Of a stretch of DNA of 64,000 bases, positions 16,699 to 25,868 are shown one piece after another. The stretch is taken from the NCBI RefSeq assembly GCF_000153765.1, contig NZ_DS022294.1, positions 1,362,049-1,426,048 of the forward strand, written 5' to 3'. The position numbers and the translations under genes are program-made. Origin of the DNA: Mariprofundus ferrooxydans PV-1 (lineage in GTDB: Bacteria > Pseudomonadota > Zetaproteobacteria > Mariprofundales > Mariprofundaceae). The notes beneath the pieces are model-generated. The model searched no databases and was not told the DNA's origin. It worked only from the letters and a program-made list of their open reading frames with translations. Each line of letters begins with the position of its first letter. Position 1 is the first letter of the stretch.

Positions 16699-17703
16699 TT
16701 ACACCATATCATCGCTGCTGCCCAGATTGACAGCACCTTCATCGTCCAGCTTGCGGATGATTTTCAGTACGCCCTGTTGCGCATCCTCCACATCGGCGAG
16801 CTTCATCGGCCCCATGACTGCCATATCTTCCTTCATGATTTCAGCAGCTCGCTGCGACATGTTACTGAAGAATCGCTCAGAGACCTCATCTGTTGCACCT
16901 TTCAATGACTTCACCAGATCGTCGGACGAGATATGTTTGAGGACGGTTTGAATATCGCGATCGGACAACTCTTTCAGGTCCTCAAATATCAGCAACAGTC
17001 TGTCCACCTGTGTAAACAGGTCGGCATCCTTGTCCCGCAACTGGTCAAGAATGGGACGGGCAACCTCTTTTTCCAGTCCTTTGAGGATATCCACAACACT
17101 GACCATACCATCGAAGCTGATACCCGATTCGCCCTGCATATCGGACAACTCCTTCTCCAGTGTCTCTTCGATGTCCCGCACCAGTTCACGCGGCACCGAT
17201 TCGATTTTTGACATGCGCATGACCACGGATAGACGCATCTCCTCCGGCAGAATAGCAATCACCCGGCTGGCTACGGAGCTGTCGATGTTGCCCAGGATCA
17301 GGGCGATGGTTTGCGGGTGCTCATTCTCAATATAGCCGGCAATCATCTCGGGTTTCAGGCGAGAGAGTTTTTCCCAGATCGTGAACTTCTTCGGAGCATT
17401 TAGCTCGTTAACCAGACGGTCTGCACGATCACTTTCGATAGCGAACTTGAACAGCGTGACGACATCTTTATGGGTGGAGCGCAGAAGCGGGTCTTCAGAC
17501 TGATGTAGCTTGAGATACTCTTCAGTCACACTGTTAAGTACATCAGCATCAATTTTACCCAGATCCGCCATGCGTCGGCCCAGTCGGGTCAGCGTTGCAT
17601 CATCAAGCGCCTCAACCAGTGGGGCGGATGCTTCAGGCCCGAGTGCGAAGAGCAGAATGGCTGCTTTGTCTTCTCCGCTCAGCTGTTTTTTTATCAAAGT
17701 CAT
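16699..17703 (-). CDS. fliG: Flagellar motor switch protein FliG
   Basis: A 334-aa rotor protein that contacts the stator and sets rotation sense. All three domains are present: the N-terminal FliF-binding domain, the middle domain with the EHPQTIALILGN motif and the C-terminal charged torque helix. I chose the ATG at 17703 because it overlaps the fliF stop as ATGA; an upstream ATG at 17718 would overlap by 19 bp and add MGRSD only. Confidence 0.95.
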   Translation of the reverse strand: MTLIKKQLSGEDKAAILLFALGPEASAPLVEALDDATLTRLGRRMADLGKIDADVLNSVTEEYLKLHQSEDPLLRSTHKDVVTLFKFAIESDRADRLVNELNAPKKFTIWEKLSRLKPEMIAGYIENEHPQTIALILGNIDSSVASRVIAILPEEMRLSVVMRMSKIESVPRELVRDIEETLEKELSDMQGESGISFDGMVSVVDILKGLEKEVARPILDQLRDKDADLFTQVDRLLLIFEDLKELSDRDIQTVLKHISSDDLVKSLKGATDEVSERFFSNMSQRAAEIMKEDMAVMGPMKLADVEDAQQGVLKIIRKLDDEGAVNLGSSDDMV

Positions 17704-19343
17704 ATCGGATCGACCCATTCACGCAGTACCTTGGTGGCCCGTTCAGGTTGCAGCTCAATGCTGCTTCTGACCTGCTCCATATTAGCCAGCCGCTTGTAGG
17801 TGCTATCGGACAGATGGAGGGGCGTGACCGGCGCGGGTTTGCCTGCAGTCTGATCATGAGGGGTGGAGTCCTGAATGCGTTTTGCCAGTGGTCGCAAGAC
17901 GAACCAGCCCAGCAGCATCAGAGCAAGTGCGGCAATGCCATAGCGGGCTGCTTTCATGTAAAATACACGGGCTTCGGCTTTATCCAGTGCGGCAGTGTCC
18001 GCACTGCTGGATATATCCATCAGAGGCATGCTTTGTACGGTGACCGAGTCTCCTCGGTCCTCATCATAACCCATGGCGCTTTCAACCAGTTTCTGGATCT
18101 CGGCCAGTTCTGCTCGGCTGCGCGGGACGAATGTTTGTACGCCCTTGGCATCGGTTTGCATGTGGCCGCCGACAATGGCTGCGACTGACAGCTTTTTGAT
18201 GTTTCCAAACGGAACCACACGGTGCTCGCTGGTACTGCTGATTTCATAGTTATTTACATCTTCATTGCGCTTTGCCGTATTTCCCGGCTGTGATGGCGCA
18301 GCTGCAGTCTTGTTGCTGGTGGCCGGGTTGCTGCCGGGGGTGTTGGAGGCCAGCCCCGGTACGCCCATAGCCCCACTCGAGGATGAGGTGTGCGACTCCA
18401 CAATCGATTTGCGACTGCGTAAGACCTGCTCATCAGGATTATAGCGGGTGCTCTGCTGGTCGATAAACTCCCGATCAATATCAGCGGAGACGCGCACGAC
18501 TGACTGCCCCTCGCCGACAATTTGTTCAAGCATGCCGGTAAGTCGCTGCTCCAGTCGCTGCTCCAGCTTACTCTGATACTCCTGCAGGGTTTGGCCTTCG
18601 CTTGAGGGAGTCTCTTTTTCGCTGCTGGAGAGCAGGGTGCCGGAAGCATCCACGACCGTGACATCGGCGACATTCATTTCGGCGACGCTGGATGCGACCA
18701 GGTTTTGAATAGCCAGTACGGTATTTTTGGACAGGCGTTGCGAACCTGAGAGTTGCAGCATGACTGAGGCTGTTGCTTTGCGATCTCTGTCTGCAAATGC
18801 AGACTCTTTGGGCAGAACCAGATGCACGCGTGCTGCCGAGACCTGTGGCATGACTTCGATGGTGCGGGCCAGCTCGCCCTGCATGGCGCGCTGCAGATTG
18901 ATTTTTCGGGTGAAGTCGCTGAGTCCGAACTCATTGCTCTTGTCGAACAACTCATAGCCACTGGTGCCGCGAGGATTTATTCCCTGCCCGGCTAGTTTCA
19001 TGCGAACTTCATAGACCTGATCCTCCGGCACCATGACGGTGCCGCCTCCTTCCAGACGATAAGGAATATGTTCTTTTTGCAGCATTTCAACAACGGTAGC
19101 TGCATCTTTCTCCTCCATGCCGGCATAGACAGCACGATAGGGTTTTTCCGATGACCAGAGAACCAGTCCGATGAAACCGGCCAGCATCAGGCTGGCTGCG
19201 ATAAACAGCATCAGTCGTCGATATTTAACCAGCATTTGCGGGATATGAATGCTGGCACCGCCGGCGGCGCCTGTTTCAGTGCCGGCTTCGATCGGAGAGG
19301 GGTTCATTCCCATCGGGGCGCGGGGAGTCAATTCATCGGCCAT
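17700..19343 (-). CDS. fliF: Flagellar MS-ring protein FliF
   Basis: A 547-aa MS-ring subunit, the platform on which rod, C-ring and export gate assemble. Two transmembrane helices flank the ring-building domains (about residues 45-65 and 457-475). The ring-building motif (PYRLEGGGTVMVPED, LAGQGINP, SNEFGLSDF) is conserved. The last about 40 residues form the FliG-binding tail. It is translationally coupled to fliG. Confidence 0.96.
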   Translation of the reverse strand: MADELTPRAPMGMNPSPIEAGTETGAAGGASIHIPQMLVKYRRLMLFIAASLMLAGFIGLVLWSSEKPYRAVYAGMEEKDAATVVEMLQKEHIPYRLEGGGTVMVPEDQVYEVRMKLAGQGINPRGTSGYELFDKSNEFGLSDFTRKINLQRAMQGELARTIEVMPQVSAARVHLVLPKESAFADRDRKATASVMLQLSGSQRLSKNTVLAIQNLVASSVAEMNVADVTVVDASGTLLSSSEKETPSSEGQTLQEYQSKLEQRLEQRLTGMLEQIVGEGQSVVRVSADIDREFIDQQSTRYNPDEQVLRSRKSIVESHTSSSSGAMGVPGLASNTPGSNPATSNKTAAAPSQPGNTAKRNEDVNNYEISSTSEHRVVPFGNIKKLSVAAIVGGHMQTDAKGVQTFVPRSRAELAEIQKLVESAMGYDEDRGDSVTVQSMPLMDISSSADTAALDKAEARVFYMKAARYGIAALALMLLGWFVLRPLAKRIQDSTPHDQTAGKPAPVTPLHLSDSTYKRLANMEQVRSSIELQPERATKVLREWVDPI

Positions 19344-19355
19344 GATAAGCTACTC

Positions 19356-19661
19356 CTATACCTGCATGCGAGAAATTTCGCGGTAGGCATCAACCAGCTT
19401 GTTGCGTACACCCATCATCATCTGGAACGAGAGATCTGCTTTCTGTATAGCCAGCAAGGTTTCTGATGTGTTGCCGCCTTTGCCCAGTGCCAGGTCCTGC
19501 GCGGCGCTATCTGCTACCTTATGGTCATGATTCACCTGTTGGGTATAGCTGTTGAGCAGTGCCGCAAAATTACCGCTGCCTGCTGTTGTCGTTTTGCCAG
19601 CATCGGATATTTTTGCTGACTGACCGATACCGGGTAATGGGGCGTATCCGTGAATGTTCAT
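19356..19661 (-). CDS. fliE: Flagellar hook-basal body protein FliE
   Basis: A 101-aa protein joining the MS ring to the proximal rod. The C-terminal conserved segment SFQMMMGVRNKLVDAYREI is diagnostic. It lies 12 bp before fliF and 10 bp after flgC in the classical flgB-flgC-fliE order. Length is normal. Confidence 0.95.
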   Translation of the reverse strand: MNIHGYAPLPGIGQSAKISDAGKTTTAGSGNFAALLNSYTQQVNHDHKVADSAAQDLALGKGGNTSETLLAIQKADLSFQMMMGVRNKLVDAYREISRMQV

Positions 19662-19671
19662 TGTTGTCTCC

Positions 19672-20118
19672 TTAACGCAGCAGTTCCAGTGACTTCAGAA
19701 ACATGCGTTTGGATGCTTCCATGGTTGTAACATTTGCTTCAAAACTTCTGGCCGCGGAATTCATATCAACCATCTCCTCTACCGGGTTGACGTTGGGCAT
19801 CTTGACGATGCCACGGGCATCGGCATCGGGATGAGAAGGGTCGTATACTTCGCGAAATGGTTTTTTATCCTGGGCGATATACGCAGCCTTAACCGATTTC
19901 TGCCCTTCGCTTTGAAAGCTACTGTTGAAGACTTGTGAAAAGGGTTGTGCCGGAGAAACCGCCTGAAAGATCACCTGACGGCGACGATAGGGACCACCTT
20001 CACTGGTGCGCGTAGATCCGGCATTGGCAATGTTTTCAGCTACGATATCCATGCGTGTACGCTGGGCGGACATGCCGGATGCACTGATGTGCATGGAGGA
20101 TAACAGATCATTTGCCAT
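19672..20118 (-). CDS. flgC: Flagellar proximal rod protein FlgC
   Basis: A 148-aa rod subunit. The N-terminal rod signature (SGMSAQRTRMDIVAENIANAGS) and the C-terminal NPVEEMVDMNSAARSFEANV region identify it. Its start overlaps the last base of the flgB stop, so the two rod genes are coupled. Confidence 0.96.
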   Translation of the reverse strand: MANDLLSSMHISASGMSAQRTRMDIVAENIANAGSTRTSEGGPYRRRQVIFQAVSPAQPFSQVFNSSFQSEGQKSVKAAYIAQDKKPFREVYDPSHPDADARGIVKMPNVNPVEEMVDMNSAARSFEANVTTMEASKRMFLKSLELLR

Positions 20119-20519
20119 TAGCGGCTACCCTCCTTGATGGTGTTGGCCAGACTGCTCAGGTCACCTTTGATCAGGCGCATGGTTAACTCGTACATCAGTT
20201 GGTTTTCACTCATGCTCGCCATCTGCTGTTGCATATCGACATTATTGCCATCCATACTGGCGCTGGGTTGCTGTCCGAGAATGCTGCCGGAGAGGCCTGG
20301 TTCGTTGGTGTCGGAGATATGCATCGGGTTCGTGGTTGTTGCAGCTCCGATACTTTTCCCCGTCTGCAGTTCCGACAGAAAATCGGAAAACGAACGTTTG
20401 TCGGCATGAAAATTCGGGGTGTCGGCATTGGCGATATTGCTCGCCAATACACCTTGCACCTTTTCTCTGGCGATCAGGGCTGATTCAAGTTTTTGAAATC
20501 CGCTTCCTAACATATCCAT
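20118..20519 (-). CDS. flgB: Flagellar proximal rod protein FlgB
   Basis: A 133-aa rod subunit and the first gene of the nine-gene basal-body operon. It has the rod signature LASNIANADTPNFHA and a C-terminal helix. A strong Shine-Dalgarno (AGGAGGG) precedes the ATG. Transcription is expected from the sigma-54 promoter at 20589-20604, inside the 3' end of the FleQ-like gene. Confidence 0.95.
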   Translation of the reverse strand: MDMLGSGFQKLESALIAREKVQGVLASNIANADTPNFHADKRSFSDFLSELQTGKSIGAATTTNPMHISDTNEPGLSGSILGQQPSASMDGNNVDMQQQMASMSENQLMYELTMRLIKGDLSSLANTIKEGSR

Positions 20520-20582
20520 CTCTGCTCGACCCTCCTGTGCGCAACTCTGTGGTATCTTTTTATGACATGACTGTGCTTGGTG

Positions 20583-21944
20583 TTACTCAGCAAGCGACAT
20601 GCCAGATTCATAGGCATGCAGTTTATTGCGTAGCGTGCGGATGCTGATGCCGAGCAACTGCGCGGCTTCGGTGCGGTTGCCCTTGACATGTACGAGTGTT
20701 TTTTCGATCAAAGCCCGCTCCATATCGCGGATGCTGAGACCTGCAGCGACAGCTTCGCCGGACTGCCGCAAATCCGTTGTTACCTGTGGGCTCAGGGCTT
20801 CCAGACAGAGGTGCTCAGGTCGAACAGGTTCATCCACGGCCATGAGGAAGGCCCGGTGCATGCAGTTTTCCAGTTCGCGTGCATTGCCCGGCCACGGGTA
20901 ATACTCAAGGTTGCCAACGGCCTCATCACTAAGTGCCGGAGCACGGCGGCGATACATATCGCTAAAGCGCTGCAAAAAGTGCCCGGCCAGAGGCAGGATG
21001 TCACCTTTGCGCTCGCGCAAGGGCGGGAGCTGGATAGTGACGACATTCAGACGGTAATACAGATCCTGCCTGAATGCCCCCTCCTGTACGGCCTGAGTGA
21101 TGTTTCGATTGCTCGTCGCGATCACGCGCACATCGATTTTGACAGGCTTGCTGCCGCCGAGCCGGTCTACTTCGCCCTCCTGCAGAACACGCAACAGTTT
21201 GGCTTGCAGGTGAACGGGCATTTCAGTGATCTCATCGAGCAGTAGCGTGCCCTCATGGGCCAGCTCGAACTTTCCCGGACGAGCGCTTGTGGCACCGGTA
21301 AAGGCGCCTTTTTCATGGCCGAACAGTTCGGCCTCCAGAACACCTTCAGGAATGGCGGCGCAATTAATGGCGATGAAGTTTTCATCCTTGCGACTGGAGC
21401 AGGCATGTACAAATCGGGAGAGACGTTCCTTGCCGGTGCCGGATTCGCCGATAACCAATACCGATGCATTGCTCGGAGCAATCAGGGCAACCCGATCCAG
21501 CAGGCGACGAGTTTCGATATCCTCGGTCACAAAAATATTTTTTGTATCTTCCGGCGCAGGTCGTTGTGCGCTGGCTTGTTGAGCCAGCGCACTCTGGTGG
21601 CCGCTTTTACGAATATAAATTTCCAGTACATCATCAGGTACCGGAATCAGGCGGTAATCCATCGCCCCCAGATGCATCAGGTCAGCGGCGCGCTCACCAT
21701 TGCCGTTATCAGTAAGGATCACAACATTGGCTTGCGGCGCACTGTCAAACAGACGGCGAACCAGAGCAGGGGAGGTCATGCTATCCCAAATAAGGATCAG
21801 CCCGTCTTTCCCTTCGATGCTTTGCGGGCTATTTGCCATCCGGGTCTCAATGCGTGTCTCCGGCAGCAGTTTGCCAAGTTGAATGCGCAGCTCAGCCTCT
21901 ATATGCGGAGGGAAATCGATCATGGTGATATGTGACAGGCTCAT
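20583..21944 (-). CDS. FleQ/FlrA-like sigma-54-dependent transcriptional activator
   Basis: A 453-aa activator. The N-terminal about 120 residues resemble a receiver fold without an obvious phosphorylatable Asp pocket, as in FleQ. Next comes an AAA+ domain with Walker A GESGTGKE, the sigma-54 contact loop GAFTGA and the R-finger region. The C-terminus is a Fis-type helix-turn-helix (TEAAQLLGISIRTLRNKL). The open frame extends to 22088, but the start at 21944 overlaps the upstream stop as ATGA and yields the normal N-terminus. It lies directly before the flgB operon and probably drives it. Whether it binds c-di-GMP, as FleQ does, cannot be decided here. Confidence 0.85.
   Translation of the reverse strand: MSLSHITMIDFPPHIEAELRIQLGKLLPETRIETRMANSPQSIEGKDGLILIWDSMTSPALVRRLFDSAPQANVVILTDNGNGERAADLMHLGAMDYRLIPVPDDVLEIYIRKSGHQSALAQQASAQRPAPEDTKNIFVTEDIETRRLLDRVALIAPSNASVLVIGESGTGKERLSRFVHACSSRKDENFIAINCAAIPEGVLEAELFGHEKGAFTGATSARPGKFELAHEGTLLLDEITEMPVHLQAKLLRVLQEGEVDRLGGSKPVKIDVRVIATSNRNITQAVQEGAFRQDLYYRLNVVTIQLPPLRERKGDILPLAGHFLQRFSDMYRRRAPALSDEAVGNLEYYPWPGNARELENCMHRAFLMAVDEPVRPEHLCLEALSPQVTTDLRQSGEAVAAGLSIRDMERALIEKTLVHVKGNRTEAAQLLGISIRTLRNKLHAYESGMSLAE
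20589..20604 (-). promoter_or_regulatory. Sigma-54 promoter of the flgB operon
   Basis: The minus strand reads TGGCATGTCGCTTGCT, matching the -24/-12 consensus TGGCACG-N4-TTGCT at 14 of 15 informative positions with the required GG-N10-GC spacing. The -12 GC lies about 70 bp before flgB. The element overlaps the last codons of the upstream FleQ-like gene, so it is easily missed. Activation by one of the two sigma-54 activators encoded next to it is the natural expectation. Confidence 0.8.
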
Positions 21945-23905
21945 GGTTTTGCTCCCAGTAGTGAGCCAGCCTGCTGGTTTGCCAGCTCCAGCTTGGCCAG
22001 TGTCGCAAAGCGCCCGGCACCTTTGTCGGCTGCGAGGCCCTGCAATCGCTCGGTTCCTTGTTTTACTGCTCCGGTATTGAGTTGGCATCGGCCTACATAG
22101 TACTGCCAGGCAGCATCACGCCGCTCATCCGGGATCTGCATGAACTGCTTGTAGGCCTCTGCAAACTCCGACGCAGTGAACAGTGCATCTGCCTCATTCA
22201 GCAAGCCCTGTACCTGATCAGCGCCGGAGCTCTTCCGGTATTGCTTCCAGTTGCGCGCGGCAGTGTGCCATTCCTTCATAGCTGCGGCGATTTCGGCCTT
22301 AGTGAGCCAGAAGGAAGCTCGTGACTCCGTGGCGAGGGCATCAGCACTGACTCCTGAAAGCATTTGCCGTGCCAGCTCGGGTTGTTTCTGATTCATGCGG
22401 ATGCGGGCAATGATCAGAATCATTTCAGGCCTGTAGATGCTCAACGGATTGCGGTTGATCCAGGACATGATCTTTTTTACGCCGTCATTATCCTGACGAT
22501 CCATCCAGAGTTTTGCCATCTCCACCATGATCTTCTGACCACGGATGCTGGTCTTGTTGCGGGCATATAGGTTCTGCAGCATATCTTCTGCGGCATCGAA
22601 CAGCATCAGCATGCGCATGGCATGGGCGACACTGAACTCCAGATCGGGCGCCTTGCCTGCTGCCGGTTGAAGTTGCGGGTATTTGCGCCATATGGTTACC
22701 GTTTCCAGCCAGTGGCCGGCTTCCAGCTGAGTATTCAATTTCGACTGCAACCAGCGTGCTCCCTCGCTGTTGGCAGCTTTGGCAATACGTTGATCCGTGG
22801 AAATGGCGGCATGAGCGTAGGCCTCCAGTGCCGGCGCATGCCCCGTATTGTTATGCACGGGTGAGCTGATACGCGTCCACAATCTGGCGAGATCCAACAT
22901 GGCTTCATCTTCCAGTTTCGACAATTGGTTGCTGTCGGCGACTTTTTTTAGTGCGACCATAACCGGAAGCAATTTGTCGCGCTGACTCTCGTGTCTGTTT
23001 TCCAGCATCAGCTTGCGCATGAAGGCACGGCGGCCGACACCGGTTTCGGCCTGTGAGTCGGCCAGAATACCGTACTCCTTGATTGCTGCCGGGATGTTTG
23101 TTTCTTTTTCGCTTATGATGTCTGCATGGATCAGCCGAATGTCGGCTGCCAGTTCCGTGTCGATATAGCGCCGTATAAAATCTTCAGAAAGATGCAGGGC
23201 CTGATCATTGTGGTTACGTTCGCGAAGTAGCTTGATATAAGTGGAATATAACAGTGGCTGGTCGCTCACTACTGCAGGCCAGTGTCTGAATACGGTTGCC
23301 AGGTTGGTGTAGGATGCATCACTGCGGCCTTCGCCTTTGTCCACAATGGCCATCCATGCCATACCGACAGCCTGCTCACGACTTTTCTCATTAACCTGCA
23401 ATCCGTATTGCAACAGGTCGCTGCGTGCATATGCATAGTGTCGCTGTCCGATATGAATGCGAGCCATCATCAGCCAGGCCCTGCGCAAATTACCCGGTTG
23501 CTGGTCTTTGGCGATAATTTCGCGCAGTGTGGTCATTGCTTGTTTGTTGTTGCCGGATTGTTGCCACAACCAGGCGCGATTCCAGCGGTATTGTGCTGCC
23601 TGCGGGAGGGCGGGGAACTCATGCAGCAGTGCGTCAATAGACTGGATTGCTATATCGACCTGTTGGAAGTGTTGGTGTGTAGTGCGCATATACTCGGCAT
23701 CGGCAATGAGGCGGAGTAGCTCGCGTTGCTCATCTCTGCTTAAGTTTTGTTTTTTCAGAAGTTTTTCGGCAGTACGTACCGCCTGATCAGGATTGCCGTT
23801 GGCAAGAAAGATGCGTGCGGTTTGTACGCGATCGCTGCTGGCTGCCATGGATAGGCATGGCGACATGATAAATAAAGTGGCGATGACGAGTAGTAGACGG
23901 AGCAT
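21941..23905 (-). CDS. Exported TPR-repeat protein, flagellar cluster
   Basis: A 654-aa protein with a cleavable-looking signal peptide (MLRLLLVIATLFIMSPCLSMAA) and helical tetratricopeptide-like repeats over most of its length. I do not recognise a named family. Its stop overlaps the FleQ-like start, so the two are co-transcribed, and a sigma-54-like element precedes it. A periplasmic TPR scaffold coupled to flagellar control genes might assist motor or stator assembly; that is inference. There is no Shine-Dalgarno before the ATG. Confidence 0.75.
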   Translation of the reverse strand: MLRLLLVIATLFIMSPCLSMAASSDRVQTARIFLANGNPDQAVRTAEKLLKKQNLSRDEQRELLRLIADAEYMRTTHQHFQQVDIAIQSIDALLHEFPALPQAAQYRWNRAWLWQQSGNNKQAMTTLREIIAKDQQPGNLRRAWLMMARIHIGQRHYAYARSDLLQYGLQVNEKSREQAVGMAWMAIVDKGEGRSDASYTNLATVFRHWPAVVSDQPLLYSTYIKLLRERNHNDQALHLSEDFIRRYIDTELAADIRLIHADIISEKETNIPAAIKEYGILADSQAETGVGRRAFMRKLMLENRHESQRDKLLPVMVALKKVADSNQLSKLEDEAMLDLARLWTRISSPVHNNTGHAPALEAYAHAAISTDQRIAKAANSEGARWLQSKLNTQLEAGHWLETVTIWRKYPQLQPAAGKAPDLEFSVAHAMRMLMLFDAAEDMLQNLYARNKTSIRGQKIMVEMAKLWMDRQDNDGVKKIMSWINRNPLSIYRPEMILIIARIRMNQKQPELARQMLSGVSADALATESRASFWLTKAEIAAAMKEWHTAARNWKQYRKSSGADQVQGLLNEADALFTASEFAEAYKQFMQIPDERRDAAWQYYVGRCQLNTGAVKQGTERLQGLAADKGAGRFATLAKLELANQQAGSLLGAKP

Positions 23906-23916
23906 AGCAGGTCAAT

Positions 23917-23932
23917 CGCAAGATTCATGCCG
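23917..23932 (-). promoter_or_regulatory. Possible sigma-54 promoter of the TPR/FleQ-like operon
   Basis: The minus strand reads CGGCATGAATCTTGCG, with GG-N10-GC spacing and most consensus bases (TGGCACG-N4-TTGCA). The -12 GC is only about 13 bp before the ATG of the TPR gene, so the mRNA would be nearly leaderless. That lowers confidence, although the gene indeed lacks a Shine-Dalgarno. Confidence 0.4.
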
Positions 23933-23988
23933 AATATAATCCAGCTGATGTTAATTGCAGGAGACGGCAGTAAGGCCCGCTTATTAGC

Positions 23989-25380
23989 CTATTTGGTAGG
24001 TTGCAGGCCCTTCTTTTTAATTTTCTCTACCAGCGTGGTTCGGTTCATTGCCAAAAAATTGGCGGCCTGGTTTTTGTTCCACTGAAAGCGCTGTAAGGCC
24101 GATAGAATCAGATGGCTTTCGAACTCATCTACGGTTGACTTCAGGTCAATGCATTCGGCATTCTCGACATCCATCCGGAAGCTTTGCAATACCCGTTCCT
24201 TGTCGCTGATCATGCGGGAAGGCAGGTCTTCAAGCTCCATGATGCCGTGGCGTTTCAGTGTGGTGACGCGCTCGATCAGATTCTGTAGCTCACGCACATT
24301 CCCCGGCCACTGGTAATTGAGTATAATTCTTTTTACCTCATCCGATACGCCCGTGATATCAGCCTTTTTTTGCTGGTTAAAACGGGTAATGAAATGATCG
24401 GTCAGTAGCAGGATGTCATCACCTCTCTCTCTGAGGGGCGGTAGTGTCAGGGGAATGACATTGAGGCGGTAATAGAGGTCTTCGCGGAAGCGGCCTGCAG
24501 CTATTTCCGCTTCCAGATCCCGATGAGTGGCAGCGATAACCCGGACATCAACATGAATGCTCTGCTGGCTACCCACAGGTTCGAAACAACGTTCCTGCAG
24601 CACACGCAGTAGCTTGACCTGCAGTTTGGCGCTCATATCGCCGATTTCATCCAGAAATATGGTGCCGCCGTTGGCGATTTCAAAACGACCGGGCCGGGCT
24701 CGGACAGCGCCGGTAAAGGCACCCTTTACATGGCCGAACAGTTCGGACTCGAGGAGCTCCTCAGGAATAGCACCGCAGTTGATTGACACCAGTGGCTTGC
24801 CTGAGCGTGAGCCTGATTTATGCAGGGCTTTGGCCAGGACTTCCTTGCCGCATCCCGATTCGCCGGTAATCAGTACGGTGCTGTCGGAATTAGCCAGCAG
24901 GGAGACAGTTTCCGTCAGCTTCTGTATTGCCGGACACTGTCCGATCAGCCCTGTATTCTGATCCTGACTGCGCACCAGCTCGCGCAGGTTTTTGTTGTCG
25001 GCTTTTATTTGGCGGGTTTTAATCAGCTCGTCGATGCGGACCAGCATTTCATCAATGTCAAAGGGTTTTTTTAAAAAATCATTGGCACCGAGCCTTACTG
25101 CATCAACGGCTGTGTCAACTTCCGCATAGCCGGTCATAATGATGATCCCCATGTCAGGGTCGCTATGGCGAAACTCACGCATCAGTTCAATGCCGTTGCC
25201 GTCTGGCAGGCGCACATCAAGCAGGGAGAGGTCGAATTTTCCGAGCGTCATGGCTTCGCGCGCGCGCATGGCATTGGCTACTGCTGTAACATGAAAACCA
25301 GAGCGCTCCAGCGCCTCCTGAAGAATCAGACGAAAATCTTCATTGTCTTCGACCAGTAAAATAAATGCAGACTGCTTCAC
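23989..25380 (-). CDS. NtrC-family sigma-54 response regulator (FlrC/FleR-like)
   Basis: A 463-aa response regulator. It has a receiver domain with the phospho-acceptor Asp in LSLLDVRLPDG and the acidic pocket VEDNED. The AAA+ domain carries GESGCGKE and GAFTGA, and the C-terminal Fis-type helix-turn-helix includes WNKNQAANFLAMNRTTL. Placement beside flagellar genes and a FleQ-like activator suggests the FlrC/FleR role, the class III activator of hook and basal body genes. No cognate sensor kinase (FleS/FlrB) lies next to it, which is unusual for that pair. Confidence 0.85.
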   Translation of the reverse strand: MKQSAFILLVEDNEDFRLILQEALERSGFHVTAVANAMRAREAMTLGKFDLSLLDVRLPDGNGIELMREFRHSDPDMGIIIMTGYAEVDTAVDAVRLGANDFLKKPFDIDEMLVRIDELIKTRQIKADNKNLRELVRSQDQNTGLIGQCPAIQKLTETVSLLANSDSTVLITGESGCGKEVLAKALHKSGSRSGKPLVSINCGAIPEELLESELFGHVKGAFTGAVRARPGRFEIANGGTIFLDEIGDMSAKLQVKLLRVLQERCFEPVGSQQSIHVDVRVIAATHRDLEAEIAAGRFREDLYYRLNVIPLTLPPLRERGDDILLLTDHFITRFNQQKKADITGVSDEVKRIILNYQWPGNVRELQNLIERVTTLKRHGIMELEDLPSRMISDKERVLQSFRMDVENAECIDLKSTVDEFESHLILSALQRFQWNKNQAANFLAMNRTTLVEKIKKKGLQPTK

Positions 25381-25534
25381 GCCCCGTACTCCCCTTATAC
25401 CAGCAAAGTCAAAATAATGACGGAGTGCGAGCCAAAAGCAAGCACTTCTGCATCAGGGACGGACTCATGCCGGGGAGCTGAATCTGCGTGTGGGGTTGGA
25501 GGGCTGAAGTGACCTGTCTGATGATTGAAAAATT

Positions 25535-25561
25535 TAAAGTCGGCTATCTTTGAGCCGATAG
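25535..25561 (+). promoter_or_regulatory. Sigma-28 (FliA) promoter
   Basis: TAAA (25535-25538), exactly 15 bp, then GCCGATAG (25554-25561), matching the flagellar sigma-28 consensus TAAA-N15-GCCGATAA at 11 of 12 positions. It lies about 50 bp before the small gene at 25609, giving a leader that includes a strong AGAGGAGG Shine-Dalgarno. Confidence 0.85.
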
Positions 25562-25608
25562 ATGTAGGTGCATGGGTTTATCCGGGCACTTGCAGAGGAG
25601 GTATGAAT

Positions 25609-25866
25609 ATGGCGATTATTAGTGCGCAACCCGTCGATGGATTGATCTACCGCCTGCTGCAGCAGAACAGTAAACCTTCAGCCACAGTGCGCGCTCAGAC
25701 GGCCGGCATGGCCGGTGACAGCGCGACCATCTCTGCACAGGCGCGGGATCAGCAGCCCATGCATTCGGTCGAGTCACAACTGCATGTCTCTGTTGGGAGC
25801 GGAGGGCGCTCTTTGGAATCACACTTGCTAAGCCTGTATAAGTCGAACGACTTGATTGGAGGCTGA
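25609..25866 (+). CDS. Small sigma-28-controlled protein of unknown function
   Basis: An 85-aa protein. I start it at the second ATG (25609) because AGAGGAGG at 25594-25601 has better spacing to it than to the ATG at 25603. It is polar and probably disordered in the middle (DSATISAQARDQQ, a phrase reminiscent of small flagellar proteins). The C-terminus is helical (ESHLLSLYKSNDLIGG). It is not a clear FlgM: the C-terminal anti-sigma helices are missing. It heads a run with two response regulators and a PilZ-like gene, so all may be class III flagellar genes. Confidence 0.75.
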   Translation: MAIISAQPVDGLIYRLLQQNSKPSATVRAQTAGMAGDSATISAQARDQQPMHSVESQLHVSVGSGGRSLESHLLSLYKSNDLIGG

Positions 25867-25868
25867 TT

